NCBI GenBank assembly: GCA_043101605.1
Contig: JBICIG010000053.1
Coordinates: forward strand, 1-55,422
Direction of reading: 5' to 3'
Origin: JBICIG01 sp043101605
GTDB lineage: Bacteria > Planctomycetota > Phycisphaerae > Phycisphaerales > UBA1924
Length of the DNA: 55,422 nt
Below, in pieces: positions 25,510 through 34,291 of this stretch. Below the pieces are notes generated by a model, which ran no database searches, was not told the origin of the DNA, and worked only from the letters and a program-made list of their open reading frames with translations. Position 1 is the stretch's first letter. Each line of letters starts with the position of its first letter. The position numbers were made by a program, and so were the translations under genes.

Positions 25510-26370
25510 TCAGCGCCGACGGCGAGCCGCGGCCAGGCCGCCGAGCCCGAGGAGGGCGAGCGAGCCGGGGGCGGGGATGGTGGCGTACTGCGTGCCGGCG
25601 ACCTGGGTGAAGTCGACGCCGCCGCCGAGGTTCCCGCCGCCGTTCTCGATGCCGGGAAGGACCTGGCTGGAGGAGTTGTTGCCGTCACCGCTGGTGATGA
25701 TCGCCATGACCTTGACCTCGCTCGGGACCGAGCCGAAGAAGGTGGCCATGTCGATCTCGAACTCCCAGCCCTTGGTGGCGGTGAGAGCACCGGCGGCGCT
25801 GCTGCCGTCGACGCCGTCGACATTGCTGTTGTCCCAACCGGTGGTGACGCCGAAGCCGCCGGCCGCGCCGACGAGCGGGAGGGCGCCGGGGCCAGCGAAG
25901 TCGATCCAGACATCGCCGCCGGTGTTGTCGATCAGATCGAAGGCGCGGATGCCGAGGAACCCGCCGCCGACCTCGATGCGGATGCCATGGTCGGGCTCAA
26001 AGCCGGCATCGAAGGTGTAGCCGAGGTTGTTGATCTCGCCGAAGCCGCCGTCGTTGTTGTCACCGGCGAGGGTGTTCTCGCCGCCGGCGACGCCGTCGAG
26101 GAAGATCCAGACCTTGTTGAAGTTGCCTTCGATGTTGCCGGTGATGGAAAGGCTCAGCGTGCCGCCGCTGATCGAGCCCCACATGGCGTTGAGCTCGGAG
26201 CCGCCGGCCGAGTCCTGCCCGCCGCCGGTCGCGTTGCCGTACTCGGTGGCCGAGGTCTGGACCGCCAGCAGCTCGAGCCCGCTTGCGGGAATGCCGACGC
26301 CGTCAACCTGAGCCGCGGCGGTTCCGGCGCACAGCGCAAGCGCCGCGGCCCCAGTGAGAACGGTCTTCAT
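25510..26370 (-). CDS. Exported single-module protein with PEP-CTERM tail
   Basis: 286 residues. The start at 26370 (MKTVLTGAAALALCAGTAAAQ) follows AGGAGGAGA and gives a typical signal peptide. The body is one copy of the beta module seen in the protein at 21810-23945: LLAVQTSATEYGN, GGSELNAMWGSI, LSLSITGNIEGNFNK, FDAGFEPDHGI, WDNSNVDGVDGSSAAGA and VAGTQYATI. It ends PAPGSLALLGLGGLAAARRRR, the same PEP-CTERM tail as the protein at 3083-3730. Exosortase-dependent processing and surface attachment are expected. The ligand is unknown. A 14-bp palindrome (26408-26421) lies 38 bp upstream of its start. Confidence 0.85.
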   Translation of the reverse strand: MKTVLTGAAALALCAGTAAAQVDGVGIPASGLELLAVQTSATEYGNATGGGQDSAGGSELNAMWGSISGGTLSLSITGNIEGNFNKVWIFLDGVAGGENTLAGDNNDGGFGEINNLGYTFDAGFEPDHGIRIEVGGGFLGIRAFDLIDNTGGDVWIDFAGPGALPLVGAAGGFGVTTGWDNSNVDGVDGSSAAGALTATKGWEFEIDMATFFGSVPSEVKVMAIITSGDGNNSSSQVLPGIENGGGNLGGGVDFTQVAGTQYATIPAPGSLALLGLGGLAAARRRR

Positions 26371-26638
26371 GGTGTGTCTCCTCCTGCAGTGTGCGATTGG
26401 CACGCTGATGCTTCAAAGCATTCGACTTGTCTCTCTCGCAGCCCGCCGATGCCGGCTGCATGCGGACAGGATAGGGCTTCACGCGATGCTGCACAAGGGT
26501 TTAGCAAGTCGAAGCAAGCTTCCCGGACCCGAGGTATTCGGGATCTGATCAGCCTGTTTCAGCGCGGGCGGCCGCCGGTGGCGCGCGGGCTGGATCCCGA
26601 CCGTGAATGGAGGTCTTGAGCCGTGTGAAGGGGAAAAG

Positions 26639-26721
26639 TGGGCGAGGAGGGATTCGAACCCCCGAAGGCGTACGCCAGCAGATTTACAGTCTGCCCCCTT
26701 TGGCCACTTGGGTACTCGCCC
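26639..26721 (-). tRNA. tRNA-Tyr (anticodon GTA)
   Basis: 83-nt class II tRNA on the minus strand. The acceptor stem is GGGCGAG/CTCGCCC (26715-26721 with 26640-26646), the anticodon stem GCAGA/TCTGC encloses CTGTAAA with anticodon GTA, a long variable arm is present (CTGGCGTACGCC) and the T arm is GGGTTCGAATCCC. Discriminator A is at 26639; no CCA is encoded. Confidence 0.95.
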
Positions 26722-26869
26722 AGCGCTTGCGGGCTGGTCCCTTGCGGGGGTCCCGGAAGCGAGGGGCAGTGTAGGCCGGGTCCCCCACGGCGTGGCAAGG
26801 GGCGGGCCTCCCTCGCGTACACTCGGTCGAGCCGGGGCGAGCCCTCCCCGGGTGGTGAGGAGACCCGGC

Positions 26870-27463
26870 GTGAGCCTGACCGACGCGATCCAAAACGCCC
26901 TGACCGAGGCGGCGACGGTGGTGACCAACCTCCGGGCCGACGGGGCGGGGGTGGCCAGGCTCGCCGAGGCGGCCGAGCGACTGGCGGAGGTCTTCCAAGG
27001 GGACGGGCGGGTCCTGATCTGCGGGAACGGGGGCTCGGCGTGCGACGCGATGCACTTTGCCGAAGAGTTCACCGGGCGGTTTCGCAAGGATCGGCGGGCG
27101 CTCTCGGCGATCGCGATCGCCGACCCGGCCCACCTGACCTGCACGGCCAACGATTTCGGGTTCGACGAGGTGTTCGCGCGGGCGATCGAGGCTCATGCGC
27201 GGGCCGGCGATGCGGTGATCGTGCTGTCCACGAGCGGGAACAGCGCGAACATCCTGCGGGCGATCGAGGCGGCCGGCGCGCGTGGATGCGTCACGCTCGC
27301 CTTTCTAGGAAAGGCCGGGGGCGAGGCCCGCGGGCGGTGTGATTTCGAGTGGATCGTCGCGGGCGAGACGGCCGACCGCATCCAGGAAGGGCACATGCTG
27401 CTGTTGCACACGCTGATCGAGTGCATCGAGCGGCGGCTGTTCCCGGACCTGTACGCCGACTGA
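26870..27463 (+). CDS. gmhA: Sedoheptulose 7-phosphate isomerase (SIS domain, GmhA-type)
   Basis: 197 residues from a GTG at 26870, with GAGGAG about 9 bases upstream; this matches the 190-200 residue family length, whereas longer frames run back through tRNA-Tyr. SIS-domain motifs are clear: LICGNGGSACDAMHFAEEFTGRF near residue 50, LSTSGNSANILRAIEAA near 120 and EGHMLLLHTLIECIE near 175, which carries the C-terminal Glu/His residues. The enzyme converts sedoheptulose 7-phosphate to a heptose 7-phosphate, the first step to ADP-heptose of the LPS inner core. lptD downstream fits an LPS-bearing cell. TACACTCGGT at 26818-26827 may supply a -10 element. Confidence 0.88.
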   Translation: MSLTDAIQNALTEAATVVTNLRADGAGVARLAEAAERLAEVFQGDGRVLICGNGGSACDAMHFAEEFTGRFRKDRRALSAIAIADPAHLTCTANDFGFDEVFARAIEAHARAGDAVIVLSTSGNSANILRAIEAAGARGCVTLAFLGKAGGEARGRCDFEWIVAGETADRIQEGHMLLLHTLIECIERRLFPDLYAD

Positions 27464-27494
27464 CGGGCGCGCGAGCACCGGGCGAGGAGCCACC

Positions 27495-28112
27495 ATGTTC
27501 AAGAAACTGTTCGGCAAGGGGAAGTCGGGCGGGAAGACTCCGGGCGGATCGGACGAGCCGATGCCGACCTGGGAGACGGCCGCCGCGGCGCCGCCGGAGC
27601 AGCTTGCGGGTGGCGCCGGGGATCCGACGGCTGGTGCGGCTCGGGCTGCGAACCCTGCTGCGAGCGAGGACCCGGAATGGGAGACCGACACGCCCGCGGC
27701 GTCTGAGCCCGCCGACCCGAAGCTCGCGATCTCGCTGTTTGCGCGGTTCGAGGATCCGGCTCGCTTCGAGCGTTTGGCGGAATTCGGGCGAGCGCTGGCG
27801 GCCGAGCCGCGAAGGACCGAAGAGGGCGTGGCAGGGGTCGGCTACGAGGATGAATCGCTCGTGCAGATCGTGCTGGATGCGGCGGCGCGTGCCGAGCTTG
27901 GGCGCACCGCCGAGGCGACCGCCCGCGCGTGGCTCGAGGAGTTGCGGGGCGCGGTCGGGCCGGACCTTGCGCCGGGCGAGTACGCGGGCGTGAGCTACTG
28001 CGGCGACGACGGCGTGACGGTGCAGCTGACCTGGACGATTCTCAGCGGTTCGTCGCGGGCCAAGCCGCGCGTGTTTGAGAGCCGCGAGGAGGCGTCCGTG
28101 TCCGGTGGGTGA
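27495..28112 (+). CDS. Hypothetical protein with disordered N terminus
   Basis: 205 residues, ATG preceded by GAGGAG. It starts MFKKLFGKGKSGGK, a basic amphipathic stretch that could touch the membrane. About 70 residues of Ala/Pro/Glu/Thr-rich, probably unfolded sequence follow. From about residue 78 a compact alpha/beta part appears (LAISLFARFEDPARFERLAEFG, VQIVLDAAARAELGRTAEATARAWLEELRG, VTVQLTWTILS). It lies 31 bp after gmhA and 95 bp before hmgA on the same strand, so it is probably co-transcribed with gmhA. I do not recognise the family and assign no function. Confidence 0.7.
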   Translation: MFKKLFGKGKSGGKTPGGSDEPMPTWETAAAAPPEQLAGGAGDPTAGAARAANPAASEDPEWETDTPAASEPADPKLAISLFARFEDPARFERLAEFGRALAAEPRRTEEGVAGVGYEDESLVQIVLDAAARAELGRTAEATARAWLEELRGAVGPDLAPGEYAGVSYCGDDGVTVQLTWTILSGSSRAKPRVFESREEASVSGG

Positions 28113-28207
28113 GAGGGCGTGAGATCCGACCGGCGGGGCCTTGCCGCGTATGATTCCCAGGACCGCAAGGTCCGCGGAAACCACGGCCCTGACGAACGGA
28201 GGCGACC

Positions 28208-29548
28208 ATGCCCTATTACACCAAGCTCGGCAAACTCCCTCGAAAGCGTCATGTGCAGTTCCGCCGCCCGGATGGCGCGCTGTACTCCGAGGAACTGTTC
28301 GGCACCGAGGGGTTCGTCGGCCCGACGAGCACGCTGTACCACATCCATCCGCCGACGCAGGTTTCAGGGTGGAAGACGCTGTACGGCACGAAGCCCGAGT
28401 ATGTCGAGACGGATGTGATGCGGATGCGCCACACCAAGACGCGCCCGTTCAGGAAGCAGGGCGACCCGGTGACGGGGCGGGTGGTGCTGTTCGGGAACGC
28501 GGATGTCGAGATGAGCATCTGCCAGCCCGAAGAGGCGATGGAGTATCACTATAAGAACGGACAGGGGGACGAGTGTCTGTTCATCCACTACGGCTCGGGC
28601 AGGTTGCTGACGATGTTCGGCACGCTGACCTTCGGGCCCAAGGACTACATCGTCATCCCCAAGGGAACGATCTACCGGATGGTGTTCGACGAGCGCCCGG
28701 CGGACGGCTCGGACAACGAGAGCTTCGGCGGCTTCAGCAAGGACGAGATGCCCTACGGGAAGTTCGTGGGCTTCGAGACCTGCAACGCGAGCCACATCAT
28801 GCCGCCGCCGCGGTACATGAGCAAGCAGACGAGCCAGTTCCTCGAGCACGCGCCGTACTGCGAGCGTGATCTCCGGATCCCGTTCGAAGACGAGCAGCAC
28901 CCGCTGGCCCATGAGGATCTGGGGGACTACGAGGTCCGGATCAAGGCGCGGGACCGGGTGCACAGCTACATCTACCCGTACCACCCGCTGGATGTCGTGG
29001 GCTGGGACGGGTGCTACTACCCCTACTGCTTCAACATCGATGACTTTGCGCCGATCGTCGGCAAGCTGCACATGCCGCCTCCGATTCACCAGACTTTCGA
29101 GGGTCACAACTTCGTGATCTGCTCGTTCTGCCCGCGGATGCTGGATTTTCATCCCGAGGCCATTCCGGTGCCGTACAACCACTCCAACATCGACTCGGAC
29201 GAGATCCTCTACTATGTCGAGGGAAACTACAAGGCTCGGCGGGGCATTGAATCAGGCTCGATCAGCCTGCACCCGCAGGGCATCCCGCACGGGCCGCACC
29301 CGGGCACGGTGGAGGCGAGCCTCGGCAAGACCTACACCGACGAGTTGGCGGTGATGTGCGACACCTTCCGCCCGATGTTCCCGACCAAGGCGGCGATCGA
29401 TCTGGACGACCCGGGGTACCCGGAGAGTTGGCGATCGGATCACCACGCGCCGCTGGAGCAGCGAAACGGGGCAGCGGCGGGCGGGACGCCGGGCGGGATC
29501 ATGGCCAAGCAGAGCGAGGACGAGCGGCTGGGAACGACCTGGCAGTAA
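28208..29548 (+). CDS. hmgA: Homogentisate 1,2-dioxygenase
   Basis: 446 residues, close to the roughly 430-445 of known enzymes, with a GGAGG site before the ATG. The enzyme uses Fe(II) and O2 to open the ring of homogentisate to maleylacetoacetate in tyrosine and phenylalanine degradation. Recognisable lines are RKRHVQFRRPDG at the N terminus, GDECLFIHYGSG, DYIVIPKGTIYR, the metal-site run PYNHSNIDSDEILYYVEG (His and Glu ligands) and IPHGPHPGTVEASLG with the later His ligand. No fumarylacetoacetase or maylacetoacetate isomerase gene is adjacent, so the pathway genes are scattered or elsewhere. A TATGAT at 28149-28154 could be its -10 box. Confidence 0.92.
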   Translation: MPYYTKLGKLPRKRHVQFRRPDGALYSEELFGTEGFVGPTSTLYHIHPPTQVSGWKTLYGTKPEYVETDVMRMRHTKTRPFRKQGDPVTGRVVLFGNADVEMSICQPEEAMEYHYKNGQGDECLFIHYGSGRLLTMFGTLTFGPKDYIVIPKGTIYRMVFDERPADGSDNESFGGFSKDEMPYGKFVGFETCNASHIMPPPRYMSKQTSQFLEHAPYCERDLRIPFEDEQHPLAHEDLGDYEVRIKARDRVHSYIYPYHPLDVVGWDGCYYPYCFNIDDFAPIVGKLHMPPPIHQTFEGHNFVICSFCPRMLDFHPEAIPVPYNHSNIDSDEILYYVEGNYKARRGIESGSISLHPQGIPHGPHPGTVEASLGKTYTDELAVMCDTFRPMFPTKAAIDLDDPGYPESWRSDHHAPLEQRNGAAAGGTPGGIMAKQSEDERLGTTWQ

Positions 29549-29585
29549 GCCTCGGCGGGTTTCGTCTTGGAACCACGAACCAACG

Positions 29586-29617
29586 CGGGACGGGCAATGG
29601 CCCGTCCCGTTTCGTTT
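29586..29617 (+). terminator. Intrinsic terminator of hmgA
   Basis: Perfect 10-bp stem CGGGACGGGC/GCCCGTCCCG (29586-29595 with 29600-29609) with an AATG loop, then TTTCGTTT. It lies between hmgA and the converging membrane-protein gene. Confidence 0.82.
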
Positions 29618-29640
29618 CTGGAGGGTGGTCGTCGCGTCGA

Positions 29641-31011
29641 TCAGCCGGCGGGCGAGGGGGCGGCGACGCGCGGGGCGCCACGGTGGAGCTCTGTGAAGCC
29701 GGCGTTCCCGAGCGTGGCGAGTTTCTCGCTGAGATTGTGCTCGGCATCGGTGCCGACGAATCGCAGGGACTGGGCGTGGCTCTGCGCGAGGAGGGCGAGC
29801 ACGAAGTCGCTCGCGACGATGGTCAGCAGGAGAACGTTTCCGATCAGCCCGACGAGGAAGTTCAGAGCATCGAGAAGGCTCAGATCGGGGATGGTGAAGA
29901 CGAAGGACCCGATGAGTACCGCACCGAGAGCGTTGAGACCGGCGGAGGTTTGCCGAATACCACGGATCTGTGTCCCGACTTCCGCAGGCTTGTGAGAGCG
30001 GATGAGAACCGGGGCGCGGATCACAAACACGAGGGCGCCGAGAATGAGGGCGAGAATCCCGGAGATCAGGAGGAAATCGCCGTACGCCTGGTTGATGGAG
30101 GTCGAGAGGACGAGCAGGAAGACCGCGTAGAGCGGCGCGACCAGTGCGGCGTACCACCCGGGGGCGGGAGACTCGGGGAGCAGGGTCTTGAGCGTCATGG
30201 ATGCGCGAATGAGACCGGGGAAGAGGGCGATCGCCTTTGGGCCGATCATCATGAAGACCTGGAGAGAGAAGAGCACGCCGACCGCCCGGGAGATCTGCTC
30301 GCGGGACGACGAATCGAGATGGGAGAAGTCCATGATGGCGGTCACCGGGATCGCGGTCACGAGGAACGGCGTGGCGAACATGACCAGCCACGCGGCGCGG
30401 CTCCAGCGTCGGCTGGTGCGTACATTGGACCACTTGCGTGCGGCGTAGAACGCCGCGGCCGCGCCGAGCACGCTGGAGATCACAATGGACGCGGTGATCC
30501 CGTCGAGCAACTCCATGTTGCCGCGCCCGAACTGGGCGATCTGGGCGTCCATCTGGGCGCTGACGAACTCGGACTCACTCATCCCGTTGGTCGGCTGTCC
30601 GGCCTTCTCCATCGCGCGGTACTGGGCGCGCATTGCGTTGCGGGTCTGCTCTTCGACCGTGCGAAAGCCGATGATCTGGAGACCCGCGTACACGAGCAGC
30701 ATGAACGCGGAGATGAACAGGACCGACTTGCGCCAGCCGGCGTAGTCTTGCGTGATCGGGTCGTTGATGGGCGGGCTGGCGGCGGCGAGCCTGTCGCGTT
30801 CCTCAGGGGTGACCTTCTCGACCTGGAAGTCGCTGCGGATCACGCGCCGGATGCACAGCCACGCCTCGCGCCGGAAGCGGTCCCCGAACGACTTTGCGTA
30901 CCCGCCCAGGGCCTTGGCGGCATCGGTGGCGGCCTGCGCGTTTGGTGGCGCGGGCGGGGGCGGTTCGCTTGAGGGCGTGGCGGTCGGTTCGTTCTCGGGG
31001 GTCTGCGACAT
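29641..31011 (-). CDS. Polytopic membrane protein, unknown function
   Basis: 456 residues from the ATG at 31011. An unfolded N terminus rich in Pro, Glu and Ala (residues 1-30) precedes about seven hydrophobic segments: VLFISAFMLLVYAGLQII, ASIVISSVLGAAAAFYA, AWLVMFATPFLVTAIPV, ALVAPLYAVFLLVL, FLLISGILALILGALVFV, LGAVLIGSFVFTI and FLVGLIGNVLLLTIVAS. There are no obvious charged motif residues in the helices. The codon pair for Asn-Val near 29834 contains the only ACGT in the window outside parS. It is divergent from lptD (143 bp apart), but nothing else links it to LPS. I do not recognise the family. Confidence 0.75.
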   Translation of the reverse strand: MSQTPENEPTATPSSEPPPPAPPNAQAATDAAKALGGYAKSFGDRFRREAWLCIRRVIRSDFQVEKVTPEERDRLAAASPPINDPITQDYAGWRKSVLFISAFMLLVYAGLQIIGFRTVEEQTRNAMRAQYRAMEKAGQPTNGMSESEFVSAQMDAQIAQFGRGNMELLDGITASIVISSVLGAAAAFYAARKWSNVRTSRRWSRAAWLVMFATPFLVTAIPVTAIMDFSHLDSSSREQISRAVGVLFSLQVFMMIGPKAIALFPGLIRASMTLKTLLPESPAPGWYAALVAPLYAVFLLVLSTSINQAYGDFLLISGILALILGALVFVIRAPVLIRSHKPAEVGTQIRGIRQTSAGLNALGAVLIGSFVFTIPDLSLLDALNFLVGLIGNVLLLTIVASDFVLALLAQSHAQSLRFVGTDAEHNLSEKLATLGNAGFTELHRGAPRVAAPSPAG

Positions 31012-31154
31012 GGCGGCGAGTATAGCGGTCGCGCGCGCACGCCCGGCTCGGTTGTGAGCCGGGCTCGGCGTCGGTAGCATCGCGCCGGGAGCCGCGGCGA
31101 GCGCGGCCGGCCCGCGCCCACACCCGGACGCTCCCCAAGGATGGACCCACCCTC

Positions 31155-34100
31155 GTGCGCACGCTCCACGCGAATCCCGTCAGCCGGTCGATCCTGGGGC
31201 TGCTCTCCGTCGTCGGGTGCGCCGGGCCGGTCCATGCGGCGTCGAACACGCCCGGGATGGATGTGCGGGCGGCGGCCGGGATCGCCCAGCCGACCGATCC
31301 GCTGGCGATCACAGGGAGGACCTTTGCCGGCACGCGGCTGCCGCTGGGCCCGGTGACGGGGTACCTCGAACTGACGGGGCGCCGGGCGTCGGTCTGGGCC
31401 GAGCCGGGCGAGTCGCCCGGGGCGGGTGAGGTCCGGCGGGCGCTCCTTGAGGGAGAGGTGAGCGTCACGATCGGAGCGCAGAGGTTCAGCGCGGATCGCG
31501 CCGCGGTGTGGCTGCAGCGGATCGACGCGTCCGGCGATCGCCCGGTCTACCAGGTCTTCGCGGTGCTCGACAACGCGTCGCTGCCGGGGGCGGATTCGGG
31601 GATGTCGCTGGCGGGTCGGCGGCTGAGCGTCGAGGGGGTGGTCGCGGTCGTCGGGGGCGTACGGATGCGGTGCGACCTGGTGAGCGACGGGCGGCCGCGC
31701 GAGCCGTTCCTGATCGAAGCCGAGCGGCGGTTCGCCGAGCGGCTGCGCGAGACACTGGGACTCCCGACGCTGTCGGAGGGCGACCCGGCGTGGTTCGGAT
31801 CGGGCGTGGACGAGCGGGGGGATGAGCGGGCGTTGTCGGAAGAGGAGATCAGCGGGATTCTTGCGGGGCTGGACCCGGCCGAGCATCGCCAGCCGATCTT
31901 CGCCGAGGAAGGGATCATCTCGTTTTCGTTCGGGCCCGACGCGACGCTGAGCGTCGTGCCGTCGCTGCGTGAGGACGGGCTGGACGCGGCGGTCGTGACG
32001 GGCGGGCTGACGGTCTTCTACCAGGATCCGAGGCAGCGCCGGTCGCTGCAGATGCAGGCCGAGCGTGCGGTGGTGTTCGCGCCGCCGGGCTCGGCGACCA
32101 ACCTCGCGGGCGGGCTCTCGCCGGGGCAGGTGGTGGGTATCTACCTTGAGGGCGGGGTGATCGCGACGGATGGGCAGTACACCGTGCGCGGGCCGCAGGT
32201 CTATTACGATGTGCAGAACAACCGGGCGGCGATCGTCGACGCGGTGTTCTGGACCTACGACGAAGCGCGCCGGTTGCCGCTGTACTTGCGGGCGGCGATG
32301 GTTCGGCAGGAATCGGCCGACCAGTTCAGCGCCGAGAAGGTCACGCTCGCGACGACCTCGTTCTTCAAGCCGCACTTCTCCATCGGCGCGAGTTCGATCA
32401 CGCTTTCGCGGCGTGAGACGCCCGCGGGCGAGACGCGGTACCGGGCGCGGGCGGAGGACATCACGCTCTATGGCGGCGGGCTGCCGCTGTTCTATGTGCC
32501 GGTGTACGCGGGCGACCCGGAGCGGCTGCCGATCAGCCAGATTGCGCTGGACTCGTCGACGGGCAACGGGCTGGCGCTCAAGACGAGCTGGAACCTCGAT
32601 GTGCTGCTGGGGTACGAGCGTCCCGAGGGCACCGATGCGCAGCTGATCGTCGATGCACACTTCACGCGCGGGCCGGCGCTGGGCGCGGACTTCTCGTGGA
32701 ACCGCCCGGATCTGCGCGGCAACCTGCTGACCTACTGGATCTTCGCCGACCAGGGCGAGGACCGGCTCCGCACGGGGCGGGACCTCGACCAGGACGGGGA
32801 CACGCGCGGGATCATCCTGCTGCAGCAGCGCTGGCGCGTGGATGACGAGTGGGCGGCGTGGCTCGAGGGCGCGTACATCACCGACGAGACCTTCGCCGAC
32901 GCGTTCTTCGAGGAACTGCAGACCGATCGCCCCGAACTGATGACCGGGCTGTATGCGCGGCGGCTGCGCGGCAACTCGCTGCTGAGCCTCGAAGCGCGCG
33001 GCTCTCTCAATGACTTCATCATCAACGATGCGGCCCTCCAGACGCCGGGATATGTGACCGAGAAGCTGCCCGAGGCGGTGTATGTGCGGCAGGCGGACGA
33101 TCTGCTCTCGGGCGTTGAGCCCGGGCTGGTGACGCTCTTCTCGGAGTACCGCGCGGGCCTGCTCCGGCTGAATTTCAACGAGCCGACGGCCGACGAACTG
33201 GGCTTCCGCACGCCGACGCTCTCGCAACGAGCGTTCGGGATCGATCCAAACGAGTCGATCGCGGACCGGCTGCGCGATGCGGGGTACACCGAGGACTTCG
33301 TGACGCGGCTGGACACGCGGCAGGAGGTCGTCGCAACGCTGGACGCCGGGCCGTTCCGGATCACGCCTTTCCTGACCGGGCGGGCGACCTTCTGGGACGA
33401 CGACTTCGATGAGTTCAGCCCGGAGGAGAACGACCAGGCGCGGTTCTGGGGCGCGGCGGGCGTGCATCTCTCGACGCAGATCCTGCGGGTGCACAACTCG
33501 GTCGGGAGCTCGGTGCTTGATCTGCACCGGCTGCGGCATGTCATCGAGCCGACGCTCTCGATCTGGCATGGCGAGACGAACATCGAGCGGGCGAGCCTGC
33601 CGACCTACGACGAGCAGGTCGAAGCCCTCATCGAAGGCACGGTGATCCGGTTCGCCGTCGACCAGACCTGGCAGACTCAGCGGGGCGGGCCGGGTCGGTG
33701 GCGGTCGGTGGATGTGTTCACGCTCAACACTGAGTTGGTGTTCAGTTCGGGTACGGGCGAGGACGCGGCGATCGGTCGCTTCTACGAGTTCCGCCCCGAA
33801 TACACGCGCCCGGGCGACTACGCGACGGTCGAAGCGATCTGGCAGGTCTCCGACGCGATCGCGGTGACCGGGAGCACGATCTTCGACTTCGAGACCAGCC
33901 AGCAGGCACGCTCGAGCGCCGGCGTGCTGCTCGATCACTCCCCCACCGCGAGCACCTCGGCCGAGCTCCGGTTCGTCAACCCGACCGATTCGACCTTCCT
34001 CGATGTGGTCAACGCGCAGGCGATCGGGGACAAGTACACGCTTTTCTCATCGGCGTCGTACGACTTCGACGAGGGAGATTTCCGCAGCATCGCGGGCGAG

Positions 34101-34262
34101 CTTCGGCGGGAGTTCCCCGACATCGTCGTGGGCATCGGCGTCAGCTACGACAACATCCAGGGCGAGACAAGCTTCGGCTTCTTCTTCAGCCCGCGCGGGC
34201 TGGGTACGGGGGCTCGAATCCGCGGGATCGGCGGCGCCGCGGACACCCGCTTCGGCGGCTGA
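31155..34262 (+). CDS. lptD: LPS-assembly protein LptD-like outer-membrane protein
   Basis: 1035 residues with a GTG start and a signal peptide ending VHAAS. The periplasmic N-terminal third holds OstA/LptA-like beta-jellyroll repeats (LEGEVSVTIGAQRFSADRAAVWLQ, SLQMQAERAVVF, LEGGVIATDGQYTVRGPQVYYD). The remaining two thirds alternate short strands with polar turns as expected of a beta-barrel (DITLYGGGLPLFYVPVYAGDP, LKTSWNLDVLLGYERP, VVGIGVSYDNI) and end near an extended ETSFGFFFSPRGLG. LptD inserts LPS in the outer leaflet. It is longer than the E. coli protein (about 780) but similar to LptD-like proteins of other phyla. The family call rests on fold-level motifs. Confidence 0.8.
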   Translation: MRTLHANPVSRSILGLLSVVGCAGPVHAASNTPGMDVRAAAGIAQPTDPLAITGRTFAGTRLPLGPVTGYLELTGRRASVWAEPGESPGAGEVRRALLEGEVSVTIGAQRFSADRAAVWLQRIDASGDRPVYQVFAVLDNASLPGADSGMSLAGRRLSVEGVVAVVGGVRMRCDLVSDGRPREPFLIEAERRFAERLRETLGLPTLSEGDPAWFGSGVDERGDERALSEEEISGILAGLDPAEHRQPIFAEEGIISFSFGPDATLSVVPSLREDGLDAAVVTGGLTVFYQDPRQRRSLQMQAERAVVFAPPGSATNLAGGLSPGQVVGIYLEGGVIATDGQYTVRGPQVYYDVQNNRAAIVDAVFWTYDEARRLPLYLRAAMVRQESADQFSAEKVTLATTSFFKPHFSIGASSITLSRRETPAGETRYRARAEDITLYGGGLPLFYVPVYAGDPERLPISQIALDSSTGNGLALKTSWNLDVLLGYERPEGTDAQLIVDAHFTRGPALGADFSWNRPDLRGNLLTYWIFADQGEDRLRTGRDLDQDGDTRGIILLQQRWRVDDEWAAWLEGAYITDETFADAFFEELQTDRPELMTGLYARRLRGNSLLSLEARGSLNDFIINDAALQTPGYVTEKLPEAVYVRQADDLLSGVEPGLVTLFSEYRAGLLRLNFNEPTADELGFRTPTLSQRAFGIDPNESIADRLRDAGYTEDFVTRLDTRQEVVATLDAGPFRITPFLTGRATFWDDDFDEFSPEENDQARFWGAAGVHLSTQILRVHNSVGSSVLDLHRLRHVIEPTLSIWHGETNIERASLPTYDEQVEALIEGTVIRFAVDQTWQTQRGGPGRWRSVDVFTLNTELVFSSGTGEDAAIGRFYEFRPEYTRPGDYATVEAIWQVSDAIAVTGSTIFDFETSQQARSSAGVLLDHSPTASTSAELRFVNPTDSTFLDVVNAQAIGDKYTLFSSASYDFDEGDFRSIAGELRREFPDIVVGIGVSYDNIQGETSFGFFFSPRGLGTGARIRGIGGAADTRFGG

Positions 34263-34291
34263 GCGGGCCCGGCATCGACCCCGACCGGGCC

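Noticed and set aside
30840..33938. Long open frame antisense to lptD
   Set aside because: Its translation is rich in Arg, His, Pro and Val with no domain pattern. It mirrors GC-rich codon positions of lptD, which has a signal peptide and recognisable beta-rich domains.
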